From NCBI GenBank assembly GCA_031546845.1, contig JAVBJT010000006.1, forward strand, positions 248,001 to 312,000: a stretch of 64,000 bases of DNA. The letters are read 5' to 3'. A program made the translations under genes and the position numbers. Positions 1 to 3,744 of this stretch are shown in pieces. Within the stretch, counting starts at the first letter, position 1. Each line of letters begins with the position of its first letter. This DNA comes from Azoarcus sp031546845 (lineage in GTDB: Bacteria > Pseudomonadota > Gammaproteobacteria > Burkholderiales > Rhodocyclaceae). A model generated the notes under the pieces. The model was not told the origin of the DNA. It saw only the letters and a program-made list of their open reading frames with translations, and did not search any database.

Positions 1-111
1 GACGGGAAATATGCTTTCGCTATAGCGCTCTCGCCGTTACCCGCCTGAGTTGGCAGTCTTGTGTCCAACTTTTCTGAAAGAGCAGTGTTACCCTCTTGGA
101 CTCCAATCCAA

Positions 112-1248
112 ATGGACACGCTTGATTTCTGCTCTCGGATTCTTACACCCACTATGGTCAACATCTCCGCATCCAGTTCCGACGACCACCTCGCGAGCCG
201 CGTGCGCAGGCTTGCCTGGGAAGGTGCCGATCTCATCGACATCTCCGTCGTTCAAGCGCCTTATGGACATCTTCTGGCGCTGACGGCGGATGGCGGCCTG
301 CACGGTGTCAATCTGGAAAGCGGCATGATCACCAAGCTCAGTCGCATCTCTCTGCCAACATTCGAGCCCGAGGAGGACAACTACCTCGGCCAGCGCCGCC
401 TGCGGCTGCACGCCAGTGCGAATGGTGAATTCGCAGCGATTGTCCTTGACTACGATCAGCCCGGGCTGCTTGTCAGGGCGGCTGATGGCGCGGTCACGCT
501 GCGCCTCGACGGGGGTGACTATCTTCCAGAAACGGTGCCGTTCAGCGCCAGCTTTACACGCCATGCCGGGCGTGATGTGCTAATCCACCGCACGGCCTGG
601 AATCGGCTCGACGTAAGTGATGCAGCGACAGGCGCTCTCTTGACAGAGCGTCATATGGCGCCTTTGGAGAATGGCCAGCCGAGACCCGCCCATTATCTCG
701 AGTACTTCCACGGGCGCTTGGCGATTAGCCCTGATGGCGACCGCATCTTCGACGACGGCTGGATCTGGCATCCGGTTGCCGTGCCGTGTGTCTGGTCGCT
801 CACCGACTGGTTGGTGCGTAACGTCTGGGAAAGCGAAGATGGCGCTTCCCGGCTCAGCCCCGCTATCCGCGAAGACTGGACTATCCCGACTTGCTGGATC
901 GACAACCGGCACCTTGCTCAATGGGTCCTTGCCGATTGGAACGACAAGGAGTTGGAGGAAATCTCGAACAATGCTGGTGTGTCTATCTATGATCTCGACG
1001 CCAGCCCCGAGCCCACGCGACGACGCCTGCCGATACCGTTGGAACGCGCTGATGTGCGGGATCTGTTCAGCGATGGCACGCGCTTATTTGTGGCTTCCGA
1101 GAGCGGCGTGACGGTGTGGGACATCGCCTCGGGCGAACAGCGCGGCAGTGGCTATCCCGGCTTCGTGGCGAGGTTGCACGACCGAGTGCGAAAAACCTTA
1201 ATATCGTTCGGGCCAGCGCAGATCGTTGAGTTGTATCTCGAGGAGTGA
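112..1248 (+). CDS. hypothetical beta-propeller-like protein
   Basis: An open frame of about 378 residues that I cannot assign to a named family. Short repeated stretches such as 'LLALTADGGLHGVNLESG', 'LAISPDGDRIF' and 'SGVTVWDIASGEQ' have the rhythm of WD40/PQQ-like propeller blades, in which a strand pair ends in a phrase like 'VWD.ASG'. No signal peptide or membrane segment is evident, so it is probably cytoplasmic. The start is uncertain: GTG at 61, ATG at 112 and ATG at 154 are all in frame and none has a strong ribosome site. It lies just downstream of a minus-strand tRNA array and converges with it. The function is unknown and the propeller reading is inference. Confidence 0.6.
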   Translation: MDTLDFCSRILTPTMVNISASSSDDHLASRVRRLAWEGADLIDISVVQAPYGHLLALTADGGLHGVNLESGMITKLSRISLPTFEPEEDNYLGQRRLRLHASANGEFAAIVLDYDQPGLLVRAADGAVTLRLDGGDYLPETVPFSASFTRHAGRDVLIHRTAWNRLDVSDAATGALLTERHMAPLENGQPRPAHYLEYFHGRLAISPDGDRIFDDGWIWHPVAVPCVWSLTDWLVRNVWESEDGASRLSPAIREDWTIPTCWIDNRHLAQWVLADWNDKELEEISNNAGVSIYDLDASPEPTRRRLPIPLERADVRDLFSDGTRLFVASESGVTVWDIASGEQRGSGYPGFVARLHDRVRKTLISFGPAQIVELYLEE

Positions 1249-1260
1249 TGGATTGTAAAA

Positions 1261-1352
1261 TGGCGGAGAGGGTGAGATTCGAACCCTGGCGCCGCATCGC
1301 TGCAGCCTTCTTCTTTCCAAGCAGCGCCCTTTGTCCTCTCGGACATCTCTCC
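1261..1352 (-). tRNA. tRNA-Ser(GGA)-like gene, structurally degenerate
   Basis: On the minus strand this begins GGAGAGATGTCC and ends with an encoded CCA, matching a serine tRNA with TTGGAAA around the anticodon (GGA). The structure is poor. The anticodon stem pairs (CGCTGC with GCAGCG) only if the loop is enlarged to 17 nt. The T stem (CAGGG/CTCAC) has two mismatches, and no proper long variable arm forms. It is the last member of the array and may be a pseudogene. Confidence 0.55.
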
Positions 1353-1526
1353 GAAAAAAATCATAGCCCGCGCGTGGTCGCTGTCTTTCGCCCGAGCGCC
1401 ACCCGGACACCGACAGCGCGTTGTACTCCCCTGCGCGGTGGGGTAGGCCTGGCTGGGGCCGGTCTTTCGTTACCGCTAACGCTGGAGGAAGACGGCTGAC
1501 GCCAGCCAGGATCGCCTTCCCTATGT

Positions 1527-1602
1527 TGGTCTCGCGCCTCCGACTCGAACGGAGATCCTCCTGCTCCCAGGGCAGGTGACTTGCCAATTAGCCCAACGCG
1601 AG
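1527..1602 (-). tRNA. tRNA-Pro(UGG)-like, copy 1
   Basis: A 76-nt cloverleaf on the minus strand. The acceptor CTCGCGT pairs with GCGCGAG, the discriminator is A and CCA is encoded. The anticodon stem is CCTGC/GCAGG with loop CCTGGGA, and the T arm is CTCCG-TTCGAGT-CGGAG. The anticodon position reads TGG (Pro). Position 33, almost always U, is C here in both copies, so decoding activity is doubtful. It is identical in sequence to copy 2 at 1755-1830. Confidence 0.65.
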
Positions 1603-1608
1603 AAAATC

Positions 1609-1679
1609 TGGTGGAGGCCCGGGGTATCGAACCCTCATCGTCAAGATCCTTGCAAGGGATCCCCGCAGCCCGCTGCTGC
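1609..1679 (-). pseudogene. tRNA-Ala(UGC)-like, 5'-truncated copy 1
   Basis: This contains the anticodon hairpin GATCC-CTTGCAA-GGATC (anticodon TGC) and a CCTCCACCA 3' end. The 5' acceptor strand is lost, because the duplication junction with a tRNA-Asn tail replaces it at 1680. The T stem is also imperfect. It is probably non-functional. Confidence 0.6.
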
Positions 1680-1754
1680 TGGCTGCGCCCCCTGGAAGTT
1701 ACGCTAACGCCGGAGGAAGACGGCTGACGCCAGCCAGGATCGCCTTCCCTATAT

Positions 1755-1830
1755 TGGTCTCGCGCCTCCGACTCGAACGGAGATCCTCCTGCTCCCAGGG
1801 CAGGTGACTTGCCAATTAGCCCAACGCGAG
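1755..1830 (-). tRNA. tRNA-Pro(UGG)-like, copy 2
   Basis: Second copy of the 76-nt Pro(UGG)-like tRNA, exactly 228 nt from the first. The arms are the same and it has the same unusual C at position 33. CCA is encoded at 1755-1757 (read on the minus strand). Confidence 0.65.
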
Positions 1831-1836
1831 AAAATC

Positions 1837-1911
1837 TGGTGGAGGCCCGGGGTATCGAACTCTCATCGTCAAGATCCTTGCAAGGGATCTCCGCAGCCCG
1901 CTGCTGCCCCC
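1837..1911 (-). tRNA. tRNA-Ala(UGC)-like, copy 2, atypical
   Basis: A 75-nt tRNA-like sequence. The acceptor GGGGGC pairs with GCCTCC with one G-T pair. The anticodon hairpin is GATCC-CTTGCAA-GGATC (TGC, Ala) and CCA is encoded. The D arm collapses to a small GCAG/CTGC hairpin without the conserved GG. The variable region is about 8 nt and the T stem GAGAG/CCCCG is mispaired. It is either degenerate or a very divergent mobile-element tRNA. Confidence 0.5.
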
Positions 1912-1921
1912 GAAATCCGTT

Positions 1922-1999
1922 TGGCTGCGCACCCTGGAATCGAACCAGGCTCATTCCTGATTAACAGTCAGGCGCCTACACCGTGCTTGCTCGTGCGCA
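1922..1999 (-). tRNA. tRNA-Asn(GUU)
   Basis: A 78-nt tRNA. The acceptor TGCGCAC pairs fully with GTGCGCA, the discriminator is G as usual for Asn, and CCA is encoded. The anticodon arm is CCTGA-CTGTTAA-TCAGG (GTT) and the T arm is CCTGG-TTCGATT-CCAGG. The D arm is unusual and position 8 is G rather than T. Its 3' tail is partly duplicated at 1680-1697. Confidence 0.8.
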
Positions 2000-2020
2000 T
2001 CGAAACAGACTTGATGCCGA

Positions 2021-2095
2021 TGGTGGGAGCACTGGGATTCGAACCCAGACCTGGCACCTTAAAAGGGTGCTGCGCTGCCCTTACGCCATACTCCC
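2021..2095 (-). tRNA. tRNA-Lys(UUU)
   Basis: A 75-nt well-formed cloverleaf. The acceptor is GGGAGTA/TGCTCCC, the anticodon arm GCACC-CTTTTAA-GGTGC (TTT) and the T arm CTGGG-TTCGAAT-CCCAG, with encoded CCA. Its first 15 bases also encode the last codons and stop of the small ORF at 2081-2242. Confidence 0.88.
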
Positions 2096-2242
2096 TCGAC
2101 ACATTCCTTTGACATACTCCCGCCGTAAATCCATCTCCGCCGCCCGTCGCAGCCCTTTTTCACTGCGACCGTGGGCACCCGCCTTCTTGAACCTGGCCAC
2201 CGCGACCAGCGGATTGCGCGGGGCCTGTTTCTTTCGCTTCAT
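2081..2242 (-). CDS. small basic protein (53 aa) overlapping tRNA-Lys
   Basis: ATG at 2242 is preceded by GGAGG about 10 nt upstream. The product begins MKRKKQAPRNPL and is rich in Arg and Lys. I do not recognise a named family. From memory, similar short basic ORFs sit beside tRNAs on phages and plasmids, but I cannot verify that here. The reading frame runs 15 nt into the 5' end of tRNA-Lys, which supplies the last codons (G-S-M-A) and the TAA stop. A nucleic-acid-binding role fits its charge but is inference. It is too short for confident calling; the ribosome site is the best support. Confidence 0.5.
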   Translation of the reverse strand: MKRKKQAPRNPLVAVARFKKAGAHGRSEKGLRRAAEMDLRREYVKGMCRGSMA

Positions 2243-2299
2243 GATCCACTGCCTCCATTGGAAGATTGCACGTTGCCGACGGCTCACGCGCGTCAGAGT

Positions 2300-2375
2300 T
2301 GGCGCCGCCGGAAGGGATCGAACCTTCCTTCTCCTGCTCTTCACGCAGGCGCTAATCCGTCTCAGCTACAGCGGC
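2300..2375 (-). tRNA. tRNA-Phe(GAA)
   Basis: A 76-nt tRNA. The acceptor is GCCGCTG/CGGCGGC, the D stem GCT/AGC, the anticodon arm CCTGC-GTGAAGA-GCAGG (GAA) and the T arm GAAGG-TTCGATC-CCTTC, with encoded CCA. The discriminator base is G, where bacterial tRNA-Phe normally has A. Confidence 0.82.
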
Positions 2376-2417
2376 GGCTTTAAAACGGGGGGCGAAATAC
2401 GCACCCCCGCGACATCG

Positions 2418-2493
2418 TGGGAGACCGTGTGGGATTCGAACCCAACCTGACTGCCTTGAAAGGGCAGTGACCTCACCAGAAGTCCAACGGTCC
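2418..2493 (-). tRNA. tRNA-Glu(UUC)
   Basis: A 76-nt tRNA. The acceptor is GGACCGT/ACGGTCT, the D stem GAC/GTC, the anticodon arm CTGCC-CTTTCAA-GGCAG (TTC) and the T loop TTCGAAT, with encoded CCA. The discriminator is C and the outermost T-stem pair is a mismatch. Confidence 0.82.
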
Positions 2494-2497
2494 ATTT

Positions 2498-2591
2498 CCA
2501 TAGCGAAGCCGCCTTCGCGCTACCCGTCACGCCCCGAGGGCGTGCGCCTCCACCGTATTCACGGTGAAAGACAAAAGCGGCTTCGCTATGG
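2498..2591 (-). repeat. 94-bp palindromic element between tRNA-Gly and tRNA-Glu
   Basis: The ends are perfect 15-nt inverted repeats: ccatagcgaagccgc at 2498-2512 and its complement at 2577-2591. Inside are two further hairpins, cacgcc/ggcgtg and caccgt/acggtg, giving a branched foldback. The right end overlaps the encoded CCA of tRNA-Gly. It could be a REP/MITE-like insertion or a processing structure in the tRNA transcript. Confidence 0.6.
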
Positions 2592-2664
2592 AGCGGACAG
2601 CCGGCGTCGAACCGGCGACCTACACCTTGGCACGGTGTCGTTCTACAAACTGAACTATGTCCGC
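2589..2664 (-). tRNA. tRNA-Gly(GCC)
   Basis: A 76-nt canonical cloverleaf. The acceptor is GCGGACA/TGTCCGC with discriminator T. The anticodon arm is ACACC-GTGCCAA-GGTGT (GCC) and the T arm GCCGG-TTCGACG-CCGGC, with encoded CCA. It is the best-formed member of the array. Confidence 0.9.
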
Positions 2665-2773
2665 AGATCCGGCGGCGGTTGCCCGCCGCCGGAAGACCAC
2701 ATTCCCGAATTGTTAAGGAGCGATTGGCCGGCGTTTGTGCCGACCGCCGATCCACAACGGATCGGCTTCCATC

Positions 2774-2859
2774 TGGTGGGGTGTCCAGGTAACGATCCTG
2801 GCCAGCCGAAAGGCATCGGTTTTACAGACCGCGCCGCGTCCTTAGCGGAATACCACCCC
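2774..2859 (-). tRNA. tRNA-Tyr(GUA)-like, class II
   Basis: An 86-nt tRNA with a long variable arm (GCC-TTTC-GGC), as in tyrosine tRNAs. The acceptor GGGGTGG pairs with ACACCCC in 6 of 7 positions. The anticodon loop is CTGTAAA (GTA). The T stem CCAGG/CCTGG is intact, but the T loop reads ATCGTTA instead of the usual TTCGANT. The D loop lacks the conserved GG. CCA is encoded. Confidence 0.7.
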
Positions 2860-2882
2860 AAATGTTCTCAACTGCATGGCCC

Positions 2883-2925
2883 CAAAAAGCCAGAAGCCCG
2901 GACCGCTTTCGCGAATCCGGGCTCC
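2883..2925 (-). terminator. strong hairpin followed by CTTTTTGG on the minus strand
   Basis: On the minus strand a 13-bp stem (one G-T pair) built on AGCCCGGA/TCCGGGCT is followed by a short T run at about 2885. It would end a transcript coming from the right, separating the initiator-tRNA-like sequence and short ORF near 3.0-3.2 kb from the tRNAs below 2860. Confidence 0.6.
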
Positions 2926-2939
2926 TGGTGTGGAGTCGT

Positions 2940-2983
2940 AATCTTTTCGATTACGCAGGATGACTACATAGTCATCCTCCCGG
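2940..2983. other. two adjacent perfect hairpins of unknown role
   Basis: The hairpin cgtaatc-ttttc-gattacg is followed directly by aggatgact-acat-agtcatcct. Together with the terminator stem at 2883-2925 they form three consecutive strong foldbacks in 100 bp. The second hairpin contains the stop codon of the short ORF at 2964-3149. This could be a small structured RNA or the remnant of another tRNA. Confidence 0.4.
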
Positions 2984-3149
2984 ATAGTCGGCAATCGCGC
3001 TCATGGCGATACTCGAGCGGCAGGCTCGGCAAGCACGCGGCGAACAAGTCGATGAGTTGCACTTGCGCGGCGGCAGCGGGCACGAAACGGCACGGTCTGC
3101 CGAATCGGTTTGTGCTGCCCTGCGGTATCGCGTTTTGCTGAATCGTCAT
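2964..3149 (-). CDS. possible small protein (61 aa), unrecognised
   Basis: ATG at 3149 has a weak AGGA ribosome-site candidate 5 nt upstream. The frame begins MTIQQNAIPQGS and ends in a hairpin. No motif or signal peptide is recognised, and its composition does not prove coding. It lies between the initiator-tRNA-like sequence and the terminator of the array, so it would share their transcript. Low certainty. Confidence 0.25.
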   Translation of the reverse strand: MTIQQNAIPQGSTNRFGRPCRFVPAAAAQVQLIDLFAACLPSLPLEYRHERDCRLSGRMTM

Positions 3150-3169
3150 GTTCCTGTCCATCGTGTTTG

Positions 3170-3245
3170 TGGTTGCGGGGGCGGGATTTGAACCTGCGCC
3201 CTGCGGGGTATGAAGCTGCCCCGCCTTGTTCATTGATGCGCAGTC
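3170..3245 (-). pseudogene. initiator-tRNA-like sequence (tRNA-fMet remnant)
   Basis: The 3' half closely matches bacterial initiator tRNA: a GGTTCAAATCC T loop region, then CCCCCGCAACCA. The anticodon hairpin GCGGGG/CCCCGC encloses a 10-nt loop, CAGCTTCATA, instead of seven. The anticodon therefore reads CAT or TCA depending on register. No matching 5' acceptor strand or D arm is found. It is probably degenerate. Confidence 0.5.
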
Positions 3246-3287
3246 TGCCAAAGCGACCGGTATGTCGTCAACTGTTTTTCGCTATTT

Positions 3288-3306
3288 TTTTGCACGGCAT
3301 GCAAAA
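3288..3306. promoter_or_regulatory. operator-like inverted repeat TTTTGCA-N5-TGCAAAA
   Basis: A perfect 7-bp inverted repeat with a 5-bp spacer lies immediately upstream of the -35 element of the HTH gene, in the divergent gap between it and the tRNA array. Position and symmetry suit autoregulation by the adjacent Cro/CI-type protein. Confidence 0.5.
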
Positions 3307-3309
3307 TTA

Positions 3310-3345
3310 TTGTGATTAAAGCGCAAGCCATCTAAAATCCGCCTA
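3310..3345 (+). promoter_or_regulatory. sigma-70 promoter of HTH gene, leaderless type
   Basis: A -35 TTGTGA (3310-3315) and a -10 TAAAAT (3333-3338) are separated by 17 bp. The expected start site falls about 7 nt downstream, on the ATG at 3345, so the mRNA would have no 5' leader. No ribosome site precedes the ATG, which agrees. Confidence 0.6.
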
Positions 3346-3590
3346 TGTCGAAACCACTCTCAAAACCCCGGAAAAAGGTCGTTTGGCGAGTTCGCGTGCT
3401 GATGGCCGAGCACGAAATCCGGTCGGTATCCGAACTCGTTCGCCGGCTCGACCAGATAGGCGTCTCGATCTCCATCTCCCAGCTAGGCCGCTTGATCGAC
3501 GGGAAGGCGACGCACTGGAATCAGGAAGTCTTAGAGGGGCTGATGGAAGTCTTCGATTGCGAACTGGCCGATTTGCTACGCTCGCAATGA
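3345..3590 (+). CDS. small Cro/CI-type HTH transcriptional regulator
   Basis: An 81-residue protein. After a basic N-terminus, residues about 16-78 fit a Cro/CI-type helix-turn-helix: a first helix around 'VRVLMAEHEI', a 'VSELVRRLDQIG' helix, a recognition helix near 'SISQLGRLIDGK', and a closing 'LEGLMEVFDCELADLL' like the HTH_26/XRE families of phage and plasmid regulators. It probably represses DNA targets as a dimer. It is divergent from the tRNA array, with an inverted-repeat operator candidate between them, so both sides may be controlled. The promoter implies a leaderless message. Confidence 0.75.
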   Translation: MSKPLSKPRKKVVWRVRVLMAEHEIRSVSELVRRLDQIGVSISISQLGRLIDGKATHWNQEVLEGLMEVFDCELADLLRSQ

Positions 3591-3656
3591 CACAGCCCTG
3601 GTGGGCCGCAACCGCTCACCCCGCCTTTGGGTGAGTACAGGCACACGGTAACGCCA

Positions 3657-3688
3657 GAAAAACGAAACCCCCAAAATCGGGGGTTTGC
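3657..3688 (-). terminator. rho-independent terminator of the nfn-like gene
   Basis: The stem AAACCCCC/GGGGGTTT (loop of six) is followed on the minus strand by TTTCGTTTTT. It lies about 60 bp downstream of the stop codon at 3745. Confidence 0.8.
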
Positions 3689-3744
3689 CAGAAGTCCGAG
3701 AGACAACGGAAATTGCCGCTGCCTCTCATTTTGCAGGGAATGGA

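Larger units (their letters stand above)
1475..1930 (-). repeat. tandem duplication, about 228 bp period, carrying two tRNA-like genes per copy
   Basis: The segment beginning 'gctaacgc' at 1475 recurs at 1703 with only a handful of substitutions. Each copy holds a spacer, a tRNA-Pro-like gene and a tRNA-Ala-like gene. The first copy ends in an 18-nt fragment of the tRNA-Asn 3' end (1680-1697), so the duplication breakpoint lies inside the T arm of the neighbouring tRNA-Asn. The second copy retains 14 extra bases (about 1907-1920) that form part of the 5' side of the Ala-like tRNA. Confidence 0.85.

Noticed and set aside
1361..1474. Possible extra tRNA or protein fragment between the serine-type tRNA and the duplicated unit.
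   Set aside because: No anticodon or T arm of normal size could be folded and no protein family was recognised.
2881..2990. A CRISPR or tandem-repeat array from the series of hairpins.
   Set aside because: The hairpins differ in sequence from each other and are not direct repeats with spacers.
1..3620. A complete integrative element.
   Set aside because: No integrase, relaxase, att repeats or replication gene is visible. Only the tRNA array and a small HTH gene point that way, and the left part is cut by the window.
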